Under the pieces are notes generated by a model that ran no database searches, had not been told where the DNA came from, and saw only the letters and a program-made list of their open reading frames with translations. Shown here in pieces: positions 1 to 6,784 of a stretch of DNA of 48,732 nt (its first letter is position 1; each line of letters begins with the position of its first letter). Source of the DNA: an uncultured Clostridia bacterium. Its GTDB lineage: Bacteria > Bacillota > Clostridia > Christensenellales > Borkfalkiaceae. The translations under genes and the position numbers were made by a program. The stretch covers positions 1 through 48,732 of the forward strand of contig CANQUN010000009.1 in assembly GCA_947627065.1 (NCBI GenBank). Reading direction: 5' to 3'.

Positions 1-265
1 GTACGTCCTCCCTTCTTCCGAGGGCGGGGACTTCGGTCTCTATCCTCTCCTGCGAAACGTCTGCGGGAAGGCGCACGGTGAGCGACTTTATGCCGAGTTC
101 CGCACAGGCCTTTTCCTTGTTGCGGACGTAGATTGCCGACGACGGATCGTCGCCCGCGAGCACGACGGCAAGACCGGGGACGACTTTTGAGCAAGCGATT
201 TCCTTTGCAAGTTCCCCCCTCATCTTTGAAGCGAGGGCTTTGCCGTCCATAACGACCGCGCTCAT
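1..265 (-). CDS. folD: FolD, methylenetetrahydrofolate dehydrogenase/cyclohydrolase (N-terminal part)
   Basis: The first 88 or so residues of FolD, the cytosolic bifunctional enzyme that converts 5,10-methylene-THF to 10-formyl-THF with NADP. The window edge cuts the gene, so the NADP-binding domain is not seen. The visible part starts MSAVVMDGKALA and has the family segment GDDPSSAIYVRNKEKAC, which carries the catalytic Tyr and Lys. The start ATG overlaps the nusB stop (ATGA), so the two are translationally coupled. The stretch near the edge (LGRREDV) is less like the usual LN-D-V motif. Identification is firm, and fhs elsewhere in the window serves the same folate pathway. Confidence 0.9.
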   Translation of the reverse strand, partial: MSAVVMDGKALASKMRGELAKEIACSKVVPGLAVVLAGDDPSSAIYVRNKEKACAELGIKSLTVRLPADVSQERIETEVPALGRREDV

Positions 266-660
266 CTGTTCTCCTTTGCAAATTCGCCGAGGATGCCGTT
301 GACGAAAGACAGGCTGTTTTCGGTAGAATATTTCTTGACGAGGCGGACGGCTTCGTCTATGGAAACGGGTACGTCTATGTCGTCAAAATACTTTATTTCG
401 GTCATGGCTATGACGAGGGCAGACTTATCGAGGTAGTTTATGCGCTCGATGTTGTAGCCCACGGCAAGCCGTGATATGTAACCGCAAATTTCGTCAAAGT
501 GTTCGAAAACTGCGGAAATAAGGGTGTCGGCAAAAGCGACATCCTTATCCTTGATTTTATGTTCGCGGTATAAATCCTTTTTCAGCTCGTCATCCTTTTC
601 GCCCGTAACAAGGAAGGAGTAAAGGAATCTGTAAGCCGCTTCTCTTGCGTCTCTTCTCAT
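262..660 (-). CDS. nusB: NusB, transcription antitermination factor
   Basis: NusB binds boxA RNA with NusE (S10) and supports rRNA antitermination. The start MRRDAREAAYRFLYSF gives 132 residues, a normal length, and matches the usual NusB N-terminus (R-x-ARE-A-x-x-LY). An upstream in-frame start at 699 would lie inside the preceding Asp23-family gene and is less likely. The C-terminal DEAVRLVKKYSTENSLSFVNGILGEF is the classic NusB ending. It starts 1 bp after the Asp23-family stop and overlaps folD by 3 bp. The order asp23-like (yqhY), nusB, folD is common in Bacillota. Confidence 0.95.
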   Translation of the reverse strand: MRRDAREAAYRFLYSFLVTGEKDDELKKDLYREHKIKDKDVAFADTLISAVFEHFDEICGYISRLAVGYNIERINYLDKSALVIAMTEIKYFDDIDVPVSIDEAVRLVKKYSTENSLSFVNGILGEFAKENR

Positions 661-661
661 T

Positions 662-1009
662 TCAGATAAGGTCTTCGTCGGTGAAGATAACACTTTCAAC
701 GTGGACGTTTACTGCGGAAATCTTGTATTCCGACATAGACTCCACGCTGTGCTTTATGTTCTGCTGGATGTTGAGGGCAATATCCGGCACGTTGTAACCT
801 GTGAGGACGTTTACGTTGACGTCCACGCATATTCCGCCCGCGCCGAACTTGAGCTTTATGGAGTCCGAAAATCGCGCCGACTTCTTTCCCCCGCCCGATA
901 TGGATACGCCCTCGACTTCGGATACGGCAAGCGAAACTATACCCTTGACGATGCTTGCGTTGTAATAGGTCTTACCCTTGACGGTAGATACCTTTCTTGC
1001 GTCTGCCAT
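662..1009 (-). CDS. Asp23/Gls24 family envelope stress protein (YqhY-like)
   Basis: A 115-residue Asp23/Gls24 family protein. The opening GKTYYNASIVKGIVSLAVSE, the VEGVSISGG segment and the DVNVNVLTGYNVPDIALNIQQNI core are characteristic. Members are small cytosolic or membrane-associated proteins; the YqhY subgroup sits next to nusB and the fatty-acid carboxylase genes in many Bacillota and is tied to lipid homeostasis, but its biochemical role is unclear. The ribosome binding site is GGAGG. A sigma-A type promoter with a dyad lies just upstream (1044-1071). It is probably the first gene of an asp23-nusB-folD transcript. Confidence 0.88.
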   Translation of the reverse strand: MADARKVSTVKGKTYYNASIVKGIVSLAVSEVEGVSISGGGKKSARFSDSIKLKFGAGGICVDVNVNVLTGYNVPDIALNIQQNIKHSVESMSEYKISAVNVHVESVIFTDEDLI

Positions 1010-1043
1010 CTATAGTTCCTCCGAATGATTATCATCTGTAAAT

Positions 1044-1071
1044 ATTATAACAGTTTTTTGTATTTATACAA
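1044..1071 (-). promoter_or_regulatory. Sigma-A type promoter for asp23-nusB-folD, overlapping a dyad
   Basis: On the minus strand, TTGTAT (1066-1071), a 16-bp spacer and a perfect TATAAT (1044-1049) stand about 35 bp before the start at 1009. The -35 box is weak. An inverted repeat, arms TTGTAT/ATACAA extended by AACAGT/ACTGTT, spans about 1050-1082 and covers the -35 box and the spacer. It could be an operator or a weak transcript end for spoIIIAH; it has no following T-run. Confidence 0.6.
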
Positions 1072-1102
1072 ACTGTTTTCAACGGGTTTTGAGTATTTTT
1101 TT

Positions 1103-1567
1103 TCAGGAAATAGACTGAACGCTGGCAGTTTCCGGGGTTGCACCCGCTTCTTCGGCGAGAATGGTGTAGATGATGACGGCGTCGTCCTGCGTGAAGTCGG
1201 CGTCCTTGACGGTTACGTTGATCTTGCCGCTGGTCAGCCCGATCGTAACGACCGCGTCCTCGTATCCCCTCGATTTGATGAGATTTTCAAGTCTGAACTC
1301 CTGCTCCATGATGCCCGTGAGCTTGAGTTTGAGGTTGAGCGCTTCGCTCAGCGCTTCCTCGTCGGCGTCCGCGCTTGCGATTATGGCGTCGAGCTGAAGG
1401 AACTGTTCGTTTCTGAGAGAACTCCTCTCCGTTCTGCACTGCGTGAAGTAATTGGCGGCCGCCACGGTCTCTTCTTTTTTGCCCGTCAGGACAAAGTTGA
1501 ACACAGCGGTTACGGCGAGCAGGAGTATCATGCAGGACAAGATGATGATTTTTTTCTTTTTGGACAT
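1103..1567 (-). CDS. spoIIIAH: SpoIIIAH, mother-cell channel protein
   Basis: SpoIIIAH is made in the mother cell and pairs across the intermembrane space with forespore SpoIIQ, forming part of the A-Q feeding channel. The 154 residues have a lysine-rich start (MSKKKK), one membrane helix at about 7-27, then an extracytoplasmic part of the YscJ/FliF-like type (family segment SRGYEDAVVTIGLTSGKINVTVKDADFTQDDA). It is shorter than the B. subtilis protein (about 218 residues), mainly in the linker. It is the last gene of the spoIIIA set. The 118-bp gap before it holds tandem repeats, unlike the tight spacing elsewhere in the operon. Its SD is GGAGG. Confidence 0.9.
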   Translation of the reverse strand: MSKKKKIIILSCMILLLAVTAVFNFVLTGKKEETVAAANYFTQCRTERSSLRNEQFLQLDAIIASADADEEALSEALNLKLKLTGIMEQEFRLENLIKSRGYEDAVVTIGLTSGKINVTVKDADFTQDDAVIIYTILAEEAGATPETASVQSIS

Positions 1568-1587
1568 ATATTTACCTCCGTGGGCTT

Positions 1588-1697
1588 TTGCCCGTTTTTA
1601 TTTTTTGCGAAAAATGAGCCTTTTTTGGCATCGATACGCAAATGCCGTTGCCCGTAAATAATCGTTTTTACGGTACAAGCAAATGCTATTTGCCCGT
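1588..1697. repeat. Short tandem repeat, three ACGGGCAA units between spoIIIAG and spoIIIAH
   Basis: The plus strand has TTGCCCGT at 1588, 1648 and 1690. The last two copies are longer: GCAAATGCCGTTGCCCGTAA and GCAAATGCTATTTGCCCGTT, 42 bp apart. The rightmost copy contains the final codons and the TAG stop of spoIIIAG, so the intergenic copies look like duplications of the gene's 3' end. Copies are imperfect. No protein is encoded here. Confidence 0.7.
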
Positions 1698-2177
1698 TAA
1701 AATCTGAATTTTTGAGGCCTCGACGTTAAGGAGCGTTGCCGCGGCTTCGGTTATGGACATCCTGACGGACAGATTGTCCGCGCCCGTCGCAACGATGAGA
1801 ACGCCCGTGATTTCGGGGTACATTTCGGCGAGGACAACGACCTTGCCGCCGACGAGAACGGGCGTTTCGGTGGTTTCTACCGTCGTGCCGTTTTTGACCG
1901 TCTTTACGTCGGTAGCGATTACCGTCCTGTTACCGCCCGATACGGTTATCACGACGCTGACCTTGCCCGCACCTTTGACTTTTGAAAGGGCGTTTTCCAC
2001 CCTGTCCTCAAGGCCGGAAACGTACCCGCCGTCGCCCTCCGCGCTCTCCTTTTTCGAAAAGATGTTGTCGCCTAACAGTATCGCCACGATAAGCAGGGCG
2101 ATGATGCCGACGATGATGTATTCAAGCCCTTTGATTCTCTTGATTTTATCGAATAAACCGAACTTTTTATTCTCCAT
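1686..2177 (-). CDS. spoIIIAG: SpoIIIAG, ring-forming channel protein
   Basis: SpoIIIAG forms a large ring in the mother-cell membrane as part of the SpoIIIA-SpoIIQ channel. I use the ATG at 2177 (MENKKFGLFDKIK, 163 residues) with AAAGGTG upstream; a TTG two codons earlier is possible. A membrane helix spans about 19-37, followed by an extracytoplasmic ring-building domain with LEDRVENALSKVKGAGKVSVVITV and the ending PEITGVLIVATGADN...EAAATLLNVEASKIQIL, both typical of the family. It overlaps the end of spoIIIAF. Its 3' end is part of a local repeat. Confidence 0.93.
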   Translation of the reverse strand: MENKKFGLFDKIKRIKGLEYIIVGIIALLIVAILLGDNIFSKKESAEGDGGYVSGLEDRVENALSKVKGAGKVSVVITVSGGNRTVIATDVKTVKNGTTVETTETPVLVGGKVVVLAEMYPEITGVLIVATGADNLSVRMSITEAAATLLNVEASKIQILTGK

Positions 2178-2637
2178 ACACAAACACCTTTTCCTTTGGT
2201 AAATCGAGGGCGGAAGCGAGCATTTCGGTGATTTTTACAGTATCTATTATATGCTCGTCCTCTCCCGATATGACGGTATTTTTGATTTTGACGCAAACTT
2301 TTTGCGTGATGAATTTTCCCCTGTCGAAAACACCCTCTATCTCGCACTCCGGGCAGACGTATCCTTCCTTTTCAAGAAGATTCTTCACCTCTTTTTCGGA
2401 CAGGTTGCAGTAATACTCCGCCGTCGTGTCAACGTAAATCTCGTCGGCAGCGGGAAAGGCGTTTTTGAAATCAAATTCAAATCCCGCGATATCGGCAAGC
2501 GGGCTTATCATGACGGCGACGGTCAGAAGGGCCATGACCGTGCGGCAGGCGTTTTTGGTTTTGCCCGACGGCAGGAGTATTTCGGCAATTGCCGTTACCA
2601 TGACGATTCCCGCCGTTTTTATTAGCCATCCGTTCAT
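2167..2637 (-). CDS. spoIIIAF: SpoIIIAF, channel complex membrane protein
   Basis: A 156-residue SpoIIIAF with two N-terminal membrane helices (about 4-20 and 30-48: WLIKTAGIVMVTAIAEILLP and ACRTVMALLTVAVMISPLA) and a small extracytoplasmic domain. The start MNGWLIKTAGIVM overlaps the spoIIIAE stop as ATGA; the longer in-frame ORF upstream is antisense-like read-through of spoIIIAE in another frame. The motif GKTKNACRTVMALLTV is the family signature (position between the helices). It belongs to the SpoIIIA complex of the engulfment membrane and is translationally coupled on both sides. Confidence 0.93.
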   Translation of the reverse strand: MNGWLIKTAGIVMVTAIAEILLPSGKTKNACRTVMALLTVAVMISPLADIAGFEFDFKNAFPAADEIYVDTTAEYYCNLSEKEVKNLLEKEGYVCPECEIEGVFDRGKFITQKVCVKIKNTVISGEDEHIIDTVKITEMLASALDLPKEKVFVYGE

Positions 2638-3800
2638 ATAAGCGCGCCTCCCGTACATATCAGAAGAACTATTGTTATCACGTACATGAAACCAACCGTT
2701 AAGGACGCTGCGAGCACGTAGTTGAGGTCCTTGGCAAGAGATGACATGCAATCGGAGATTCTGCTGTCGGTAAACGGTTCGACGACGCCGGCGGCGAGCC
2801 TTAAAAAGAGAGAAAAGGCCACGAGGCGGGCGAGCGGCGCCAATATCGCGCCGATCACGGCAATAAGGCCGAATATCCCGAGAGCGTTTTTTATGAGTAT
2901 GCCCGAGGCTATGAAAAGTTCGGCCCCGTCCTTGAGAAAGCCGCCCACCAGCGGCACGGAATTGCCGACGACGTATTTTGTTATCCTGAAGGTTATGCCG
3001 TCGTAGGAGGCCGCCGTCATTCCCTGCACGGACAGGAACATGGTAAAAACCGTTGCCGATATGCCGAGAATCCACTTTATCACAGACGCGACGAAGGCGG
3101 CGAGTTTGTTGGTTTTTAAGGTTTCCGACAGACCCGAAACGCATGTGAACACAATGAGGAAGGTTACCAGCGGAATGACGGCCACCGTGACGGCGTTGGT
3201 TATGCCCGCGCCGAGAAAGGCCACGGCGGGTCGGTAGACGGACGCGGAAACGGTTGCGCCCGTAGCCGTCATGACCGTGATTATCAACGGAAAGACGATT
3301 TCCATAACCGAGGCAAAGCGTTTTATTCCGTCAAAGCAACCCTTTACCACGTCGAAGGTCTTGTAGGCGAGAAGCCCCAAAATGACGGCGTAGCAGACGA
3401 AATACACGGCCCTGCCCGTCCCTTCCGAGAGAAATTCGGGGTTGAGGGTTTTGACGAATGAGTACAGCAGGGCAACGGCGCAAACCGCCATGAGCACGGG
3501 CACGAGCGAGCGTACGCCCGAAAACAGCATGTTTCCGAGAGCCGAAAACACGTTTGAATAGTCGAGGGCGAAGTCGCCGTTTATCACGGACATTATCTTT
3601 TCCTCGAAGGAGAGGTCGCCCTTTCCGAACTTCTCCCATATCTCCTCCATCTTGCCGTCGAGTTCTTCGCCGTCGAGGGCGTTTATGAGAGAGGAGAGAA
3701 CGTCGTCAAAGGTCTTTGCCTCTTCGGCGTGCGCGGTAACGACGGGGACGGACAGATATACGGCCGCGAGCGCGAGCATGAGAAGGATGATTTTTTTCAT
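2634..3800 (-). CDS. spoIIIAE: SpoIIIAE, polytopic channel protein
   Basis: SpoIIIAE is the largest membrane subunit of the SpoIIIA complex. The 388 residues start with a signal-like segment (MKKIILLMLALAAVYLSVPVVTAHAEE), then an extracytoplasmic stretch, then about seven to eight hydrophobic helices. The segment ATGATVSASVYRPAVAFLGAGITNAV and PLVGGFLKDGAELFIASGILIKNALG are typical for the family. Length matches B. subtilis SpoIIIAE (about 400). It sits 1 bp after spoIIIAD and overlaps spoIIIAF by 4 bp. Confidence 0.95.
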   Translation of the reverse strand: MKKIILLMLALAAVYLSVPVVTAHAEEAKTFDDVLSSLINALDGEELDGKMEEIWEKFGKGDLSFEEKIMSVINGDFALDYSNVFSALGNMLFSGVRSLVPVLMAVCAVALLYSFVKTLNPEFLSEGTGRAVYFVCYAVILGLLAYKTFDVVKGCFDGIKRFASVMEIVFPLIITVMTATGATVSASVYRPAVAFLGAGITNAVTVAVIPLVTFLIVFTCVSGLSETLKTNKLAAFVASVIKWILGISATVFTMFLSVQGMTAASYDGITFRITKYVVGNSVPLVGGFLKDGAELFIASGILIKNALGIFGLIAVIGAILAPLARLVAFSLFLRLAAGVVEPFTDSRISDCMSSLAKDLNYVLAASLTVGFMYVITIVLLICTGGALI

Positions 3801-3801
3801 A

Positions 3802-4191
3802 TCAACCGTTTATTATTTTTACCACGAGGGAAAACAGCGAACTTATTACGGGAAAGGACATGGACAGAATGGCGATTTTACCCGCGAGGATTATCTTGGC
3901 GGAAAGCCCTTCTTCTCCCAAATCCTTTACCGCACCTGCCGCAAATTCGATTATGTACGCGATGGCGGTTATCTTGAAAACTATCCCGACGGCTTGTCCG
4001 TCAAGTTCCGTCTTGCCGAAAAAATCCCTTATATAATCTGCGATTCCAAGGGCGTAATCGGCAATGAGGAAAATTATCATCAAGCCGCCCGCTATGGACG
4101 CGAGAACGGCCGTTTCGGGCGTGTATTTTTTAAGATACAGCGTTACGAGCGCCGTTATCACGGCTATTAGGATTATCTTTACTATCGCCAT
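3802..4191 (-). CDS. spoIIIAD: SpoIIIAD, small membrane protein
   Basis: A 129-residue protein with three to four hydrophobic helices and the SpoIIIAC/SpoIIIAD family core: KKYTPETAVLASIAGG near the start, then KITAIAYIIEFAAGAVKDLGE and LAGKIAILSMSFPVISSLFSLV. It acts with SpoIIIAC in the SpoIIIA complex in the mother-cell membrane; its exact role is not known. It begins 2 bp after spoIIIAC. Length is normal. Confidence 0.95.
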   Translation of the reverse strand: MAIVKIILIAVITALVTLYLKKYTPETAVLASIAGGLMIIFLIADYALGIADYIRDFFGKTELDGQAVGIVFKITAIAYIIEFAAGAVKDLGEEGLSAKIILAGKIAILSMSFPVISSLFSLVVKIING

Positions 4192-4193
4192 AT

Positions 4194-4394
4194 CTATCCG
4201 TACAGGTTGAAGATGCTCTTTAGGTTTTCAAAAAGTTCCCCCACCATGTTAACGACGAGAGAAAGCACGATTATAAGCCCCGCGAGGGCGACGAGCGTGG
4301 CTATGTCGTCCCTGTCGGACTTTTTGAGAACCTGACATATCACGGTTATCAGTATTCCGATTGCCGCAATTTTGAAAATGATGCTTATATCCAT
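4194..4394 (-). CDS. spoIIIAC: SpoIIIAC, small membrane protein
   Basis: A 66-residue protein with two membrane helices (about 5-22 and 33-51) linked by the conserved polar loop LKKSDRDDIATLVALAG. It is homologous to the N-terminal half of SpoIIIAD. It is a core part of the SpoIIIA channel assembly. Placed between spoIIIAB (6 bp upstream) and spoIIIAD (2 bp downstream) exactly as in other spore formers. Length equals the family norm. Confidence 0.95.
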   Translation of the reverse strand: MDISIIFKIAAIGILITVICQVLKKSDRDDIATLVALAGLIIVLSLVVNMVGELFENLKSIFNLYG

Positions 4395-4400
4395 GTTTCC

Positions 4401-4859
4401 TCAAAGCAAGATGATAAAGACGGCGAGGCCGAAAAAGAAACCGAGTTTTACCGAAAGGGCGGCAACGCGCTTGTAACGCCCCGATTCTTCTTCCTTTTTC
4501 CGCTTTATTTCTTCTACGAAAGCAGAAGTCAACTCTATTTCGTTGGTTCGGTCGCTCTTTCCGAGTTTCTCGAAAAAACGCCCGATGATTCCCCTCTCGT
4601 CCTCGGTTATGTATTCGGGGAAAACGGCCTCTCCCTCCGTTACGGAATTAAGGAGCGGGGCGAGTTCTTCGTTGTCCGTGCGGAAAGACCCGACAACGGT
4701 TTTAAGCGGAGAAGCGGAAAAGGAAATTTCCCGCTTGAGGTACACGGCAAAATTTTCAAGAGACACGAAATAATCCCGTTTCTTCTTGAATTTTGACGCG
4801 TACAGACTGCCGAGAACGGTGGACAGGAGAACGATGACAAGACCCGTTACCGTCTTCAT
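4401..4859 (-). CDS. spoIIIAB: SpoIIIAB, stage III sporulation protein
   Basis: A 152-residue SpoIIIAB, slightly shorter than usual (about 170). It has a membrane helix at each end (about 3-20 and 133-152) with a helical soluble middle, resembling a type II secretion GspF-like cytoplasmic domain; the GxLYASKFKKKRDYFVSLENFAVYLKREI segment is typical. It is thought to partner the SpoIIIAA ATPase. The start overlaps the spoIIIAA stop as ATGA. Confidence 0.92.
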   Translation of the reverse strand: MKTVTGLVIVLLSTVLGSLYASKFKKKRDYFVSLENFAVYLKREISFSASPLKTVVGSFRTDNEELAPLLNSVTEGEAVFPEYITEDERGIIGRFFEKLGKSDRTNEIELTSAFVEEIKRKKEEESGRYKRVAALSVKLGFFFGLAVFIILL

Positions 4860-5716
4860 GCGTTTTCTCCGAGTTTGCGTATTTCCTTTATCCTTCCCCT
4901 TCCGCCGCCGAGAACGACCGCAAGTTCAAAAAGCCCGATGATTCCCCTCATTTCACCCTCCCTATCCACGTCCTCCACGCCGACGCCGTGAACGGTGGCA
5001 ATTACTTTTACGCCGCTGCGCTCTGCCATGGCAACGGCTTCGAGGTCGGCCCTGCCCATAAGCTCGTCCGTGATTATAACGTCGGGCGACATGGACCTGA
5101 TTCCGTTTTCAAAGGCGTACTTCTTGGGGGCGTAAACTATGGCGTCCACGGTGTCGCGCGAAGTCATGAGCGGAAATATTTCGTTCCTCTCGTCGGCAAT
5201 CAGCACGTTGCACAGGTTTGAGGAAAGCCTTTCGGCTATGTCGCGCACGAGCGTGGTCTTGCCCACGCCCGGCGGAGAAATGACGATTGTGTTGAGCACG
5301 CCGTGGACGAAGTGAGACATTACCTTGTCCGAGCACCCCTTTACGGCGTGGGGCAGCCTTATGTTCACGGAAGTTATGTTCTTGATGTTGGTTATCCTTT
5401 CGCCGTCGGTTACGCATTCGCCGCATAGCCCCACGCGGACGCCCTCGGGCAGAGTAACAAACCCCTTTGCTATCTTATCCGTATGGGAATAGACCGACCT
5501 GTCGCAGAGTTCAAAAACGATTTGGGCAAGTTCGTCTCCCGATACCGTAAAGGCCTTTGCCGCGCTGAGCGAAAGCCCGCACGGGGTAAGATAGGCCGTG
5601 TCTCCGCCGTAACCGACGCAGACGGGCCTGTCCTTGCGAATACGGACTTCAAAGAGTTTGTCCGGGTTGACGGCGGACAGCCCTTCCTGTATTCTCTTTG
5701 GCAGAAAGCCGAACAT
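4856..5716 (-). CDS. spoIIIAA: SpoIIIAA, ATPase of the SpoIIIA complex
   Basis: A 286-residue cytosolic ATPase resembling secretion ATPases, expected to power the mother-cell/forespore channel. Walker A is PPGVGKTT at about 148-155, the Walker B-like stretch is DVIITDEL, and the adenine-proximal region carries GLFELAVVLGGG. The start MFGFLPKRIQEGL has a strong SD (GGAGGGG); the longer in-frame ORF upstream would run through the promoter and is rejected. It is the first gene of the spoIIIAA-AH operon and overlaps spoIIIAB by 4 bp. A sigma-E promoter candidate stands just upstream. Confidence 0.95.
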   Translation of the reverse strand: MFGFLPKRIQEGLSAVNPDKLFEVRIRKDRPVCVGYGGDTAYLTPCGLSLSAAKAFTVSGDELAQIVFELCDRSVYSHTDKIAKGFVTLPEGVRVGLCGECVTDGERITNIKNITSVNIRLPHAVKGCSDKVMSHFVHGVLNTIVISPPGVGKTTLVRDIAERLSSNLCNVLIADERNEIFPLMTSRDTVDAIVYAPKKYAFENGIRSMSPDVIITDELMGRADLEAVAMAERSGVKVIATVHGVGVEDVDREGEMRGIIGLFELAVVLGGGRGRIKEIRKLGENA

Positions 5717-5744
5717 ACCGCCCCTCCGTAACTTGTCCTGCTTT

Positions 5745-5773
5745 AATATATTTGCCGCACGCCCGCAATATGC
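5745..5773 (-). promoter_or_regulatory. Candidate sigma-E promoter of the spoIIIA operon
   Basis: On the minus strand the -35 box GCATATT (5767-5773) fits the sigma-E consensus KMATATT fully; after 14 bp comes AATATATT (5745-5752), 5 of 7 against CATACA-T. The distance to the spoIIIAA start and its SD is right. spoIIIA is a known sigma-E operon in B. subtilis; sigma-E use here is inferred from the sequence. Confidence 0.65.
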
Positions 5774-5799
5774 AAAAGTCCCCGATAGATTCGGGGGAC
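5774..5799 (-). terminator. Intrinsic terminator after the GNAT/ABC pair
   Basis: On the minus strand GTCCCCCGA (from 5799) pairs with TCGGGGAC (to 5778) around a short loop, with one bulged base, followed by TTTT (5777-5774). It would end transcription coming from the acetyltransferase gene just before the spoIIIA promoter. The T-run is short. Confidence 0.6.
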
Positions 5800-5802
5800 G
5801 GT

Positions 5803-5920
5803 GGAAATAAAAAATCCTGTTCGGGCAATATTGTGAAAGCCACACGGGAAAATAAAAAACCGTTAGGCGTCATGGGTAAAAGCCACAGGGAAAATAAAAA
5901 AACCGCTCGGCGTCATGGTG
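5803..5920. repeat. Tandem repeat, about 43 bp, two clear copies and one worn copy
   Basis: Copies begin with AAAGCCACACGGGAAAATAA at 5836 and AAAGCCACAGGGAAAATAA at 5879, each continuing to an AACCG...GGCGTCATGG end. A shorter, diverged copy (GGAAATAAAAAATCCTGTTC) is at about 5803. They lie in the non-coding stretch between spoIIIAA and the GNAT gene (5717-6082), which otherwise holds the promoter and terminator described and a second repeat pair. Confidence 0.7.
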
Positions 5921-5957
5921 CGAGCCAAGACGGTACGAACGGAAATGATGATTTTAT

Positions 5958-6043
5958 CGGGTTTTTACAGGGGTTTTGCCTTTTCCGACACCGACGGAAG
6001 CCGCGGGCGAGAAAGCAGGTTTTACAGGGGTTTTTGTCCTTTC
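5958..6043. repeat. Imperfect repeat pair TTTTACAGGGGTTTT
   Basis: GTTTTTACAGGGGTTTTGCC at about 5961 recurs as GTTTTACAGGGGTTTTTGTC at about 6019, each followed by a CTTTTCC/CTTTCC stretch. It differs in sequence from the 43-bp repeat beside it. No coding potential is evident between it and the GNAT stop at 6083. Confidence 0.6.
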
Positions 6044-6082
6044 CCCTGCGCCGCTGGGATAAACGGCGGATTTAGTAAAAAG

Positions 6083-6784
6083 TCAGAACAGCCAATACAC
6101 GGGCGTGTCGCTGAAAGTGAAGCCGTATTTTCGGTGCATCCGATACGATTTGTCGTTGCCGTAAATGATGTGCGCAAAGGGTACTTCACCGTTGTCCAAG
6201 AGTTTGTTTACGAGAAATTTTTCGAGTTCGGAGCCTATCCCCATGCGCCTGTATTCGGGCAGAACTTCCAAAAGTCCCATAGAACGTTCGCTGTGCCTGC
6301 CGATAAAGCCGACAAGGGTGCCGTTGAGGTAGGCGCCGTACATGCCCATTCCGCCGATGATTCTGGCAATGCTGTCCCTGTTGTAAGCCAAAGTGTAATG
6401 GCTGAACACGAAATCGACGTTCTCATCGTTAAGTTCTAACTTTTTGATGTCGCAAACGCCGGAAAGGGGCATCTTTTCGCCGCTGTCCCACACGACCTGC
6501 CAGCATTTGTTTTCGCCCTCGAAGGCGTATTTTTCACGTGCGGCTTCGGCGTCGTGGTCGCTGTGGCAGACGATGAGCGGAACGTCTTGCGCCGCTTTGA
6601 GGGCGCGTTCGGCCGCGGCCTTGCCGTCCGTTGCAAGAAGATAAAGTTGCGCCGTCCTGTCAAACAGGAAAACCCCGTCGTCCCCGCCGTACAGACAATC
6701 CACGTCGTCAAAGCGCAGGCACTCGAGCATACAGATGTGCTTTACGGTGTTTTTATTGAGATAATCGAAAACTTTTTGCTTCAT
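6083..6784 (-). CDS. GNAT family N-acetyltransferase
   Basis: A 233-residue protein. The C-terminal half is a GNAT domain: MYGAYLNGTLVGFIGRHSERSMGLLEVLPEYRRMGIGSELEKFL holds the acetyl-CoA pyrophosphate loop (RRMGIGS), and HRKYGFTFSDTPVYW is the typical last motif. The N-terminal half (about 1-100) resembles the extra domain of GNAT proteins that act on small molecules or peptides; the substrate is unknown. Its start overlaps the ABC transporter stop as ATGA, so the two are co-translated; acetylation of a transported compound is possible but not shown. Confidence 0.85.
   Translation of the reverse strand: MKQKVFDYLNKNTVKHICMLECLRFDDVDCLYGGDDGVFLFDRTAQLYLLATDGKAAAERALKAAQDVPLIVCHSDHDAEAAREKYAFEGENKCWQVVWDSGEKMPLSGVCDIKKLELNDENVDFVFSHYTLAYNRDSIARIIGGMGMYGAYLNGTLVGFIGRHSERSMGLLEVLPEYRRMGIGSELEKFLVNKLLDNGEVPFAHIIYGNDKSYRMHRKYGFTFSDTPVYWLF

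Noticed and set aside
2638-3144. N-terminal extension of spoIIIAF
   Set aside because: It runs through spoIIIAE in another frame; the ATG at 2637 with ATGA overlap gives the right family length and start.
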